This document shows positions 1 through 8,095 of a stretch of 48,632 bases of DNA, in pieces. This stretch comes from an uncultured Clostridia bacterium. Its GTDB lineage: Bacteria > Bacillota > Clostridia > Oscillospirales > Acutalibacteraceae. Both the position numbers and the translations under genes were made by a program. Below the pieces are notes generated by a model. The model saw only the letters and a program-made list of their open reading frames with translations. It did no database searches and was not told the DNA's origin. Position 1 is the first letter of the stretch; every line of letters begins with the position of its first letter. The stretch is from positions 1-48,632 of the forward strand of contig CAMMRL010000014.1 in NCBI GenBank assembly GCA_946499275.1, given 5' to 3'.

Positions 1-206
1 TCGCACAGGGGATCGAAACCCTGCGCGCCATGGATAAACAGGAAAGGCAGAAAATGGCCGTCCGCTGCCGGGAATCCACCGAACCTTTTGACAAACGGCA
101 TGCCCGCGCCGCGATGCAGAAAATCTACGAAGCCGCCGACCGGAGGGTGGAGCAGAAAAGCCATGGAAAACAGTGTCAAGATCAGCATCGTCATGGGCGT
201 GTATAA
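1..206 (+). CDS. Glycosyltransferase (GT4-like), C-terminal fragment
   Basis: The gene enters from outside the window; the open frame starts at base 3 and stops with TAA at 204-206. About 67 residues are visible, with a run of short amphipathic helices and the sequence ETLRAMDKQERQKMA, followed by FDKRHARAAMQKIYE. This is the usual look of the C-terminal helix of GT-B family 4 glycosyltransferases. It overlaps the next gene by 44 bases, which implies one transcript and coupled translation with the polysaccharide operon. The catalytic part lies outside the window, so donor and acceptor cannot be told. The family call rests only on this tail and is moderate. Confidence 0.6.
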   Translation, partial: AQGIETLRAMDKQERQKMAVRCRESTEPFDKRHARAAMQKIYEAADRRVEQKSHGKQCQDQHRHGRV

Positions 207-990
207 TCCCCATCCCCGGCGGCTTGCCGAAGCGGTGGATTCCCTTCTCAGGCAGAGCTTCCGGGATTGGGAACTCCTTTTGTTCGACGACGGCTCAACG
301 TACTTTTCCGCCACAATCCGGCGGACGGCGGAGAAGGATCCCCGGATACGCTGCTTCCGGGAAGAACAAAACCGAGGGTTGGCCTATGCCCTCAATCGCT
401 GTCTCTCTTTGGCGAAAGGCGATTATATCGCCCGGATGGACGACGACGATATCTCTCGTGCGGACCGGTTGGAAAAGCAGTATATGTTTCTTGAAGCCCA
501 TCCTTCTTACCAGTGGGTGGGATCCAACGCCGCCCTTTTTGACGACGGCGGCGTCTGGGGGATGTTGCAAGTGCCGGAACGCCCGCATTCTGAAGATTTC
601 CTTTCCAACTCGCCGTACATCCACCCGTCCGTTCTCTTCCGCAAAACAGCGCTGGTCCAAATCGGGGGATACAGCCTTGCCCCCCGGCACCGGCAGCTGG
701 AGGATTACGAACTGTTCATGCGGCTGCATCATAACGGGCTGCGGGGATACAACCTGCAGGAGCCGCTTTTACAGTACCGGGAGGATGCCGCCGCCTATGC
801 GAAACGCGGCTACCGCCGCCGGATACGGGAAGCGCGGCTGCGGCTGGAAGGGTTTCGTAAGCTGGGCCTGCTCCGCCCCTCCGCCCTGCCCTATGCCGTC
901 AAGCCGCTGGCGGTCGGCGCCTTGCCTGTCCCGCTTTACCAATGGATCAGGCGGAGGAACCATCTGCCGGAAAGGAGGGAGCGTCCATGA
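163..990 (+). CDS. Family 2 glycosyltransferase
   Basis: A 275-residue GT-A fold transferase. The N-terminus SIVMGVYNPHPRRLAEAVDS gives the GT2 nucleotide-binding start, LLLFDDGST follows, and ARMDDDDISRADR supplies the DXD metal site. HPSVLFRKTAL and LEDYELFMRL are the usual acceptor-side signatures (the ED of the catalytic base region). It transfers a nucleotide-sugar residue to a growing glycan at the cytoplasmic face. I chose ATG 163 because the GT2 core begins there; the longer upstream frame reads through the end of the previous gene. The Shine-Dalgarno is not ideal (GGAGGG sits rather far upstream), consistent with translational coupling. It ends in ATGA overlap with the next gene. Sugar specificity is unknown. 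Confidence 0.9.
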   Translation: MENSVKISIVMGVYNPHPRRLAEAVDSLLRQSFRDWELLLFDDGSTYFSATIRRTAEKDPRIRCFREEQNRGLAYALNRCLSLAKGDYIARMDDDDISRADRLEKQYMFLEAHPSYQWVGSNAALFDDGGVWGMLQVPERPHSEDFLSNSPYIHPSVLFRKTALVQIGGYSLAPRHRQLEDYELFMRLHHNGLRGYNLQEPLLQYREDAAAYAKRGYRRRIREARLRLEGFRKLGLLRPSALPYAVKPLAVGALPVPLYQWIRRRNHLPERRERP

Positions 991-2366
991 ACGCCGACGA
1001 ATTGACTCACCGCCGGGCGGCGGCCTATCGGGATTGTCTGCGGACAAGCCCCTCCCTGTACCGCGCCGCGCAGAAAACGGCAGCCCCCGATGGGGAGCCG
1101 GTGGAAACGGTATGCCGCTGGGTGCTGGGGCCCGCTCTGGGCGGCTTTGTCCGCTGGCTTTTGGAGGACGCCGCCGCCCGCGGGATAAAGCGGCTGTATT
1201 TCCTGGCGCGGGACGGGTATTTTTTCTATCAGGCCGCCCGTATTTACTGCGAAATGCAGCGGCTTCCCCTGGCCTTACGGTATCTATCCTGTTCCCGTTA
1301 TTCCCTGCGGATCCCGCTGTTCCACCGGGACACGGAAGGCGCCCTGGACGCCGTCTGCCGGCGGGGGCTGCACGTCACCCCCCTCGCCGTGCTGGCCCGG
1401 GCGGGGCTGACGGAGGAGGAACAGCAGGCCGTGCTGGAACGGCTCCGGCTTCCCTTCGCCCCGGAGGAAACCATTCCCCCCGCCATGTTGCCGGACGTCC
1501 GCCGGGCGCTGGGCGGATGCCGCTTTTTCCTGGACACGATGAACCGGCGCTCGGCGGAAGCCTTGCCGGGGCTCGCCGGTTATCTGCGGCAGGAGGGGCT
1601 GCTGGAGGACACGCCGTCCGCCGTCGTGGACAGCGGCTGGGTGGGCTCCATGCAGAAAACGCTGGGCGAAGCGCTCGTCCTCCTTGGCCGCACACGGAAA
1701 CTGGAGGGCTACTATTGGGGGCTGTATGAGCTGCCGCCCGGCATGGACCCGGCGGATTACCATCCCTTTTATTTTTCCCCGGAACAGGGATTACGGGAAA
1801 AAGTATTTTTCAACAACTGCCTATTTGAAGCGGTCTTCACCGCCCCCCACGGTATGACGATGGGATACCGCCAGGACGGGACGGCATATATGCCCCTTTA
1901 CGGCCCGGCGGATGCAGAAACCGCCGCCTTTGTCCGGCGGATCGAACCGGTGCTTCTTGCTTATGTTCGGCATTTAGGGGAGAATTCGGGAAAGGCGGAC
2001 ACACAGAAGGACCGCACCGCTATCTATCGGCTGTTCCGCCTGTTTATGGCCAATCCTACCCGTCCCGAGGCGGAAGCCTTCGGAAGTCTCCCCTTTTCGG
2101 ACGATGTGCTAGCGGGCGGAGAGGGGCGGCTGGCCGCCCCTTTGACCGAACAGGAACTGAAAGCGGGGCACGCGCTTCCCAAGCTGTTCGCCCTAGCGGG
2201 ACGGGGCGGCGCGGCGCGGGAAAGCGCCTGGTACGAGGGCAGCGCCGTCCTGCACGGCCGGAAGGCAGCGCGGCATCAGCGGCAATACCGGCTGTATCAA
2301 CGGCTGCGGTTTCTCCGGAAATCCCGCCAATTCCGAAAAGAGAGGAGGGAAAAGCTCCATGGCTGA
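987..2366 (+). CDS. COG5610-type protein lacking the HAD domain
   Basis: A 459-residue soluble protein of unknown biochemical role. It shares three landmarks with the C-terminal two-thirds of the HAD protein at 3984-5996: LYFLARDGYFFYQAARIY (there ILFLSRDGALLIQAYRRMY), YLSCSRYSL (there YAAWSRLAA), and VVDSGWVGSMQKTL (there AVDIGWAGSGALTL). It therefore looks like a stand-alone copy of the COG5610 C-terminal domain, a family that sits in polysaccharide loci. It has no signal peptide or membrane helix. ATG 987 follows AGGAGGG, and the longer upstream frame is only the overlap with the previous gene. It overlaps the exporter permease by 8 bases. Paralogy is seen in the sequence; a role in building or modifying the glycan is inferred from context. 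Confidence 0.75.
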   Translation: MNADELTHRRAAAYRDCLRTSPSLYRAAQKTAAPDGEPVETVCRWVLGPALGGFVRWLLEDAAARGIKRLYFLARDGYFFYQAARIYCEMQRLPLALRYLSCSRYSLRIPLFHRDTEGALDAVCRRGLHVTPLAVLARAGLTEEEQQAVLERLRLPFAPEETIPPAMLPDVRRALGGCRFFLDTMNRRSAEALPGLAGYLRQEGLLEDTPSAVVDSGWVGSMQKTLGEALVLLGRTRKLEGYYWGLYELPPGMDPADYHPFYFSPEQGLREKVFFNNCLFEAVFTAPHGMTMGYRQDGTAYMPLYGPADAETAAFVRRIEPVLLAYVRHLGENSGKADTQKDRTAIYRLFRLFMANPTRPEAEAFGSLPFSDDVLAGGEGRLAAPLTEQELKAGHALPKLFALAGRGGAARESAWYEGSAVLHGRKAARHQRQYRLYQRLRFLRKSRQFRKERREKLHG

Positions 2367-3138
2367 CGTACGGCATAGAAAACGATCCCAGTACGCTTTT
2401 GTCATTCAGCAGCTCACCTCCCGGGAGATCAAGCGGAAATACGCCCGCTCCTACCTGGGGATCGTATGGAGCGTACTTAACCCACTTCTGTCCATGGCGG
2501 TGCTCTCGTTGATTTTTTCCCAGCTTTTCCGCCGTTCGATCGAAAACTACCCGATTTATTACCTGACCGGCTACATCCTCTGGCAGACCTTTACCGGGGC
2601 CACCACCGCGGCCATGACCACCCTGGCGGACAACAAACCGCTGCTACTCAAGGTCAAGCTGCCGATGGAAGTATTTATCCTAACGCGGGTGTATACGGCG
2701 CTGATCAATCTGGGCTATTCCCTGATCGCCTATGTGGTGATGCTCGTCGTATTCCAGATCACGCCGAAGTGGACGATGCTGCTGTCGCCGGGCATTTTTC
2801 TGTGCCTGTTCGCCTTTTCGCTGGGAATGTCGTATATCCTGGCGACGGCGTATGTATTTTTCGGGGACGTGAAGCATCTGTATACGGTGCTGCTGACGCT
2901 GTGGATGTACTGTTCCGCCATCTTCTATCCCGTGGAACAGCTTCAGGGCTTTATCCTCGTGGTAATCCGGAACAACCCCCTGTTTCTCTATATCCACAGC
3001 CTGCGCCAGGTGGTGATGGAGGGTACGCCGCCGGGATGGTCCGTCTGGGTGCAGATGGCCCTGTGGGGAGGCGGGCTGTATCTCTTCGGCCACTGGGTTT
3101 TCCGGAAAAACCGCAACCGCATCATCCAACGATTATGA
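2359..3138 (+). CDS. wzm: ABC-2 polysaccharide exporter permease (Wzm/TagG type)
   Basis: A 259-residue integral membrane protein with about six hydrophobic segments. The N-terminus has the family signature LTSREIKRKYARSYLGIVWS followed by LNPLLSMAVL, typical of the ABC2 permeases that export O-antigen, capsule or teichoic acid. VFFGDVKHLYTVLL and AIFYPVEQL near the C-terminal third are also usual. It pairs with the ATPase that starts 9 bases downstream. The substrate should be the lipid-linked glycan made by the surrounding transferases. The start ATG 2359 lies 8 bases inside the previous gene behind AGGAGGG. Confidence 0.93.
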   Translation: MADVRHRKRSQYAFVIQQLTSREIKRKYARSYLGIVWSVLNPLLSMAVLSLIFSQLFRRSIENYPIYYLTGYILWQTFTGATTAAMTTLADNKPLLLKVKLPMEVFILTRVYTALINLGYSLIAYVVMLVVFQITPKWTMLLSPGIFLCLFAFSLGMSYILATAYVFFGDVKHLYTVLLTLWMYCSAIFYPVEQLQGFILVVIRNNPLFLYIHSLRQVVMEGTPPGWSVWVQMALWGGGLYLFGHWVFRKNRNRIIQRL

Positions 3139-3147
3139 GGGAACGCT

Positions 3148-3906
3148 ATGGAATTGCCAACACAGTATAAACCGGAAATCGCGGTGGAACATGTGACCAT
3201 GCAGTTCCGCCGGGCCAAAGACGAGGCGAGCAGCCTTAAGGAGCTGCTGATCCGCTCCGCCCGCCGCGCGCATAAAACGGAAACCTTCAAAGCCCTGGAC
3301 GACGTGAGCTTTACCGTGGACAAAGGCGAGGTGGTGGGGATCGTCGGCACCAACGGTTCCGGCAAAAGCACCCTGCTGAAAATCATCGCCGGGGCGCTGA
3401 TCCCGACCGGCGGCCGGGTACAGGTGGACCGGGACAAGGTACAGCTCCTCACCCTGGGGACCGGCTTCGACATGGAGCTGACCGGGAGGGAAAACGTCTA
3501 CCTCAACGGCGCCCTGATCGGGTACAGCCGGGCGTTCATCGACGCGAATTACCAGAAAATCGTCCGTTTCGCCGAGCTGGAAGGGTTTATGGAGGAAAAA
3601 GTGCGCAACTACTCCTCCGGCATGGTGTCCCGATTAGGCTTCGCCATCGCCACGGCCGGGGATTCCCCGGAAATCCTGATCCTGGACGAGGTGCTCAGCG
3701 TGGGCGACTTGTTTTTCCGGCAGAAAAGTGAAACGCGCATCCGGGAACTGATCCACAGCGGCTCCACCGTCCTGATCGTCTCCCATTCCCCTTCCGTCAT
3801 CCGGAATAACTGCACCAAAGCCGTCTGGATTGAAAAAGGGCGGCTGCGGGCAATGGGGGAGCCGGGAAAGGTCTGCGACGCGTACGAGAAAAAAAGCGGC
3901 GGGTAA
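3148..3906 (+). CDS. wzt: ABC exporter ATPase (Wzt/TagH type, short form)
   Basis: A 252-residue nucleotide-binding subunit. Walker A is GTNGSGKST, the signature is NYSSGMVSRL, Walker B is ILILDEVLSVGD and the H-loop lies in LIVSHSP. The N-terminal ~50 residues before the core (VEHVTMQFRRAKDEASSLKE, then LLIRSARR) match the polysaccharide-exporter branch. The protein ends soon after the H-loop, so it lacks the C-terminal carbohydrate-binding domain of long Wzt proteins. In the known families the short form goes with glycans recognised by their lipid or linker end and not by a capped terminus. GAGGG precedes ATG 3148. Together with the permease it forms the exporter of this operon. Confidence 0.93.
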   Translation: MELPTQYKPEIAVEHVTMQFRRAKDEASSLKELLIRSARRAHKTETFKALDDVSFTVDKGEVVGIVGTNGSGKSTLLKIIAGALIPTGGRVQVDRDKVQLLTLGTGFDMELTGRENVYLNGALIGYSRAFIDANYQKIVRFAELEGFMEEKVRNYSSGMVSRLGFAIATAGDSPEILILDEVLSVGDLFFRQKSETRIRELIHSGSTVLIVSHSPSVIRNNCTKAVWIEKGRLRAMGEPGKVCDAYEKKSGG

Positions 3907-3983
3907 ATCCTGCGCAGGGCCATACCGTCTCCCCGGCAGCAGGGCGACGGCGGGAAACCGTACAAGGAAGGGGGGAAAGGGGA

Positions 3984-5996
3984 ATGAAAGAACGGCTATA
4001 CCGGCTGCTGGCCGTCCGGGTGCCGGGGATCCGGGATCGCTATGCGGCCTGGCGGCTCGGCGCCCGGCGGAGCCGCTGGCAGTCCGCGCTGTACCTGCTG
4101 TGGCTGAACCTGCAATACGTCCTCTTCTTTCGCCGGGGCTGGGGCCGGCCGGAAGAGACGGCGCTGTATGAGGATGTCCCGCTGTATGCTGGGGGCGGCG
4201 AATCCTCCCTTTCCCTGCGGGACGCCCCGGAAGCCTTCGCCGCGAAGCTGGCCGCCTTCGATGCAGTATCCTTCGATGTGTTCGACACCCTGGTATTCCG
4301 CCCCTTTTCCCACCCGACCGACCTGTTTTACCTCGTGGGCAGGGAGCTGGGCTACCCCGATTTCCGGCGGCTCCGCATCCAGGCGGAGGAAAGGGCGCGG
4401 GAGAAGAAATGGGCGGAAAGCGGAACGCGCGAGGTAACGCTGGAGGAAATCTGGGCACTGCTCGCGGCGGAAACCGGCATCCCCATGGAAACCGGGTTGC
4501 AGGCCGAATGGAATCTGGAAATGCGCTGCTGCTTTGCCAACCCCTATATGCTCCCGGTTGTGGAGACGCTGCAGCGGGCGGGAAAGCCGCTGCTCGCGGT
4601 GTCGGATATGTACCTGGGGGAAGAACGCCTGCGCTCCCTGCTGGAAAACTGCGGTTACCCCCGTTTTGACCACTGCTTCGTTTCCTGCGACCACGGCCGT
4701 TCCAAAAGCGACGGCGGGCTGTACCCGCTCGTTTTGCAAACGCTCGGCCCCGGCCGCTCCCTCGCCCATGTGGGGGATAACGAGCACGCCGATCTCCGGC
4801 AGGCGGAGCGGTACGGCCTGCATCCCTTCCTCTATCCCAACGTCCACCATACCGGCGGGCGGTACCGGGCAAAGGAACTGTCCGCCGTCACCGGCAGCTT
4901 GTACCGTGGCATAGCCAACGCCCACCTGCACAACGGGCTTTCCGCCTTCAGCCGGGAATACGAATACGGTTTTGTGTACGGCGGGCTGTTCGTCGCCGGG
5001 TACTGCCGGTTTATCCATGCGCTGGTCCAGGCGCGCGGGATCGAAAAAATCCTGTTCCTCTCCCGGGACGGGGCGCTGCTGATCCAGGCGTACCGCCGGA
5101 TGTATCCGGAGGAGGCGTCCTACACCGCTTACGCCGCCTGGTCCCGGCTGGCGGCGGCCAAACTGACCGCCGGGTACTACAAGCAGGATTATTTCCGCCG
5201 CTTCCTGTACCACAAGGCGGATCAGGGCTTTTCCCTGCGCCGCATCCTGAAATCGATGGAGCTGCCCGGGCTGTTGGACCCGCTCTGCCGGACGGCCGGC
5301 ATGAATCCGGACGACGAACTGACGCATAAAAACGCCGGGAAAGTCAAAAGCTATCTGTGCGGGGCCTGGGACGCGGTGCTGGGCTGCTACGCCGAGCAGG
5401 TCGCAGCGGGAGGAGCGTATTACCGCACTCTTCTTGCCGGATGCCGGAGCGCAGCGGCGGTGGATATCGGCTGGGCGGGCAGCGGCGCGCTGACGCTGGA
5501 TTGCGCGGTTAACCGTCTCTGGGGCTTGGACTGCCCCATTATGGGGATTCTGGCGGGGACCAATTCCGCCCGCAGCCCCGAACCCGACGCATCCGCCCCC
5601 TTTTTTCTGGACGGGAGACTGGAAGCGTATCTCTACTCCGACCGGGAAAACCGGGACCTGTGGAAATTCCACGACCCCGCCCAAAACCACAATCTGTACT
5701 GGGAGCTTCTTCTGGGCGCGCCGGAGGGCAGCCTGATCGGCTTTTATCCTGGGCAGGACGGGAAACCCCGCCTGCGCTATAAAGCCCCCCCTCCCCAGGC
5801 GGACCGCATCCGGGAAATCCATCGGGGCGCGCTGGATTTTGTGGACCGGTTCCTGGAAACCGAAAAGCGGCTGGGGCTGGCCATCCCGGTCAGCGGGCGG
5901 GACGCGTACGCCCCGATGCTCCTGGCGGAAAGCCGCCGGAACAAAAAATTCATGGAAGGGCTGGAGGCGCTGATGGATGAGATGCACATCGGATAA
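3984..5996 (+). CDS. HAD-superfamily protein, COG5610 type
   Basis: A 670-residue two-part protein. Residues about 90-310 are a HAD domain with all four motifs: SFDVFDTLV (D98 and D101), AVSDMYL, SKSDGGLYPLVL and VGDNEHADL. The C-terminal part (about 330-670) carries FLSRDGALLIQAYRRMY and DIGWAGSGALTLD and is paralogous to the protein at 987-2366. The family (COG5610) is common in capsule and O-antigen loci; its chemistry is not established to my knowledge. A phosphatase or phosphotransferase step during glycan assembly is an inference from the intact HAD residues. The start follows a purine-rich GGAAGGGGGG. The 77-base gap upstream shows no terminator. Confidence 0.85.
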   Translation: MKERLYRLLAVRVPGIRDRYAAWRLGARRSRWQSALYLLWLNLQYVLFFRRGWGRPEETALYEDVPLYAGGGESSLSLRDAPEAFAAKLAAFDAVSFDVFDTLVFRPFSHPTDLFYLVGRELGYPDFRRLRIQAEERAREKKWAESGTREVTLEEIWALLAAETGIPMETGLQAEWNLEMRCCFANPYMLPVVETLQRAGKPLLAVSDMYLGEERLRSLLENCGYPRFDHCFVSCDHGRSKSDGGLYPLVLQTLGPGRSLAHVGDNEHADLRQAERYGLHPFLYPNVHHTGGRYRAKELSAVTGSLYRGIANAHLHNGLSAFSREYEYGFVYGGLFVAGYCRFIHALVQARGIEKILFLSRDGALLIQAYRRMYPEEASYTAYAAWSRLAAAKLTAGYYKQDYFRRFLYHKADQGFSLRRILKSMELPGLLDPLCRTAGMNPDDELTHKNAGKVKSYLCGAWDAVLGCYAEQVAAGGAYYRTLLAGCRSAAAVDIGWAGSGALTLDCAVNRLWGLDCPIMGILAGTNSARSPEPDASAPFFLDGRLEAYLYSDRENRDLWKFHDPAQNHNLYWELLLGAPEGSLIGFYPGQDGKPRLRYKAPPPQADRIREIHRGALDFVDRFLETEKRLGLAIPVSGRDAYAPMLLAESRRNKKFMEGLEALMDEMHIG

Positions 5997-6966
5997 AACA
6001 CCGTCCCCCTCCCTTGTCTTGTACCACGCGGTCAGCTCCTATCAGCTTTTGGAGATGATGCTCCACCGCCTGTATTTCCATCCGGACAGCCGGGCGGTGC
6101 TCCTGCTCCCCGACTTTATTGTAAAGAAATACCCGCAGTACAAAAAGCTGACGGCTTATCACTTTTTTGACGAGGTGTACCTCTTCCCCTATCTGCACAT
6201 CCCCCACCGGGAGGAATCCCAAATCATCGACGACACCGCCCGTTGTTACCGGGAGATCGTCCCCCACGCGGTCACCGATTTTTCCGCCGTTTATGTGGCG
6301 GGCGCCCATTTCTATTTTTCGCTGTATTTAATCCAAAACCGTATCCCCTTTGTGTTTTTTGAAGACGCGGCGGGGATGCTGAGCCGGCCGGAAGAGCTAT
6401 ACCTCCCGCTGCAAAGGACGTTCCCCATCCACGCCGCCATCGCCCGCCGTCACGGCCTGTTCGGCGGGGATAACCCCTGCGTAACCCGTATTATCTGTCT
6501 CAAGCGGGCGCAGACTATCGACGTATCCGGTGAGCGCTATCAAGACTTTTCGGTGGAAGACGCGCTGGAAGCGCTCCCCGCGCGGCGGCGGAAAATCCTG
6601 ATCCGTTTCTTCCTGCGTCGGCGCATCCGCACCCGCGCACAGGGTATCCTGCTGACCCAGCGTTTCGCCGGCCTGGGCGTCCTCAGCGAAGCGGAACAGC
6701 GGCGGCTGTATGAACGGCTGCGGGACGGCCCGCTCCACGGGGTGCGGCTGCTTATCAAGCCCCACCCGGACGATACTCTGTCGTATGCGGACATTTTCCC
6801 CCGCGCCGAGATCCTGCGGGCGGTTTTCCCGTCCGAGTTGCTGCCCTATGTGTTTTGGAAAAAGCCCGAAACCCTGTATACCTTCAGTTCCACCGGGTGC
6901 GAAAACCTGCGCCGCCATTTCATCATCCATCAGTTAGGGAGGGACCCGCATGCCGCATGCCTGTAA
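5977..6966 (+). CDS. Sialyl/polysialyltransferase-like GT-B enzyme
   Basis: A 329-residue protein with motifs known from bacterial CMP-sugar-using GT-B transferases (GT38/GT52-like). An acidic pair appears in FVFFEDAAGML, the His-Pro motif in LLIKPHPDDTL, and the Ser/Thr motif in LYTFSSTGCENL. It starts with the family-like VLYHAVSSYQLLEMMLHRL. It should transfer a keto-deoxy sugar from its CMP form to the glycan in the cytoplasm, which fits the CMP-sugar synthetase gene three kilobases downstream. ATG 5977 lies within the end of the previous gene, behind GGAGG. The protein is compact for the family. Specificity for sialic acid, Kdo or another ulosonate cannot be read from the sequence. Confidence 0.72.
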   Translation: MRCTSDKTPSPSLVLYHAVSSYQLLEMMLHRLYFHPDSRAVLLLPDFIVKKYPQYKKLTAYHFFDEVYLFPYLHIPHREESQIIDDTARCYREIVPHAVTDFSAVYVAGAHFYFSLYLIQNRIPFVFFEDAAGMLSRPEELYLPLQRTFPIHAAIARRHGLFGGDNPCVTRIICLKRAQTIDVSGERYQDFSVEDALEALPARRRKILIRFFLRRRIRTRAQGILLTQRFAGLGVLSEAEQRRLYERLRDGPLHGVRLLIKPHPDDTLSYADIFPRAEILRAVFPSELLPYVFWKKPETLYTFSSTGCENLRRHFIIHQLGRDPHAACL

Positions 6967-8095
6967 TAACCGCGTACTCCTTGTCGTCAACTCGGTGTAC
7001 CAGCTTTTTACCGCCGTCCATATGCGCCGCACGATTCTGGCTGGGCGGGAAGCGGACTTAATTCTCACCGATATCACTCCGGCACTAGAAGGATGCCTTT
7101 CCCGCCTGAGGGAAACCGGGCTGTTCCGCCGGGTTCTGACCGCCTCGATAAAGGAGTTCAGCGAACAATACTCCCTCGCCAAAGCCGAAGCGGTTTCCGA
7201 CGCGTTCCAGAATATCCTCCCGCTTTTCCGCGGCACGCTCAGCGAGGAGCTGGACGAATACGAGCAGGTGTATTTGGCCAATTTCGACCTGTTCGCCCGC
7301 CTGCTCGCCTGCTGGTACTATACCCGCCCCTGTGAATTCATCGGCTATGAAGACGGCTTCTCCTCCTACGTCATCGATTACCTGCGGGAGGACCGCGCGG
7401 CGGCCAACCGCCACCCGGAGGGGCGGAAAATAAAGGACAAGGTGGAGCGGATCCTGCTGTACGAGCCACGGCTGGCCATGCGGGGGGATGCGATTCCCAA
7501 CCGCCCGCTGCCGAAAATCTCGCGGGAAGACGGGGAGCTCCGGGGCCTGCTCAACTATATTTTCGACTATCAGCCCCCGGAAGGCGGGGAGGACTTCTTT
7601 TTCCTGGAGCAGTCCTTCCGCGCGGAGGGCATCCAGACCAACGATCTGGAACTGATGCAGGAATGCCGGCAGGCGGTCGGCCCGGGGCGTTTCCTGGTCA
7701 AGCCCCACCCACGCAACCCGGCAAACGTCCCCGCCCAGCTCGGGCTAACCCGGCGGTATGCCGGCGACGCCCCGTGGGAGCTGTTCCTGCTCAACGAAGA
7801 CCCGGAGCGGTACACCCTCCTTACCGTCTGCTCCAACGCGGCGTTGACCGGGCGGATCGTGTTCGGGCTGGATATCCGCACCGTCATGCTTTATCCGCTG
7901 TTTGAAGGGAAAGTCCTCTGGAAAGAGGACGCGGTACTCCGGCGGTATCTGCGCACGTTCCAGCGGCAGTTCGCGGGGAAACGGTATTATGTGCCGGAAA
8001 CCATCTACCAACTGCGGAATATACTCGCTTATCTGGGAGGACGCCATGAGCCAAACAATCAAAGTTTCGGTCATCATACCGGTTTATCAAGTTGA
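6950..8095 (+). CDS. Second sialyl/polysialyltransferase-like GT-B enzyme
   Basis: A 381-residue protein of the same general type as its upstream neighbour but clearly different in sequence. It begins with LLVVNSVYQLFTAVHMRR, has the acidic-acidic-Gly motif in FIGYEDGFSSYVIDYL, the His-Pro motif in FLVKPHPRNP, and a Ser motif in LTVCSNAALTGRIVFG. These match the (D/E)(D/E)G and HP motifs of bacterial sialyltransferase families. It probably adds a second keto-deoxy sugar linkage or extends the polymer. GGGAGGG precedes ATG 6950, which lies 17 bases inside the previous gene. Its own last 50 bases overlap the next gene. Function is by motif and context; linkage is unknown. Confidence 0.72.
   Translation: MPHACNNRVLLVVNSVYQLFTAVHMRRTILAGREADLILTDITPALEGCLSRLRETGLFRRVLTASIKEFSEQYSLAKAEAVSDAFQNILPLFRGTLSEELDEYEQVYLANFDLFARLLACWYYTRPCEFIGYEDGFSSYVIDYLREDRAAANRHPEGRKIKDKVERILLYEPRLAMRGDAIPNRPLPKISREDGELRGLLNYIFDYQPPEGGEDFFFLEQSFRAEGIQTNDLELMQECRQAVGPGRFLVKPHPRNPANVPAQLGLTRRYAGDAPWELFLLNEDPERYTLLTVCSNAALTGRIVFGLDIRTVMLYPLFEGKVLWKEDAVLRRYLRTFQRQFAGKRYYVPETIYQLRNILAYLGGRHEPNNQSFGHHTGLSS

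Noticed and set aside
3996..5987. Open frame of 663 codons antisense to the HAD protein
   Set aside because: It mirrors a well-supported gene, has low-complexity Pro/Gly/Gln/Arg content typical of antisense GC-rich coding DNA, and lacks a ribosome site and domain motifs.
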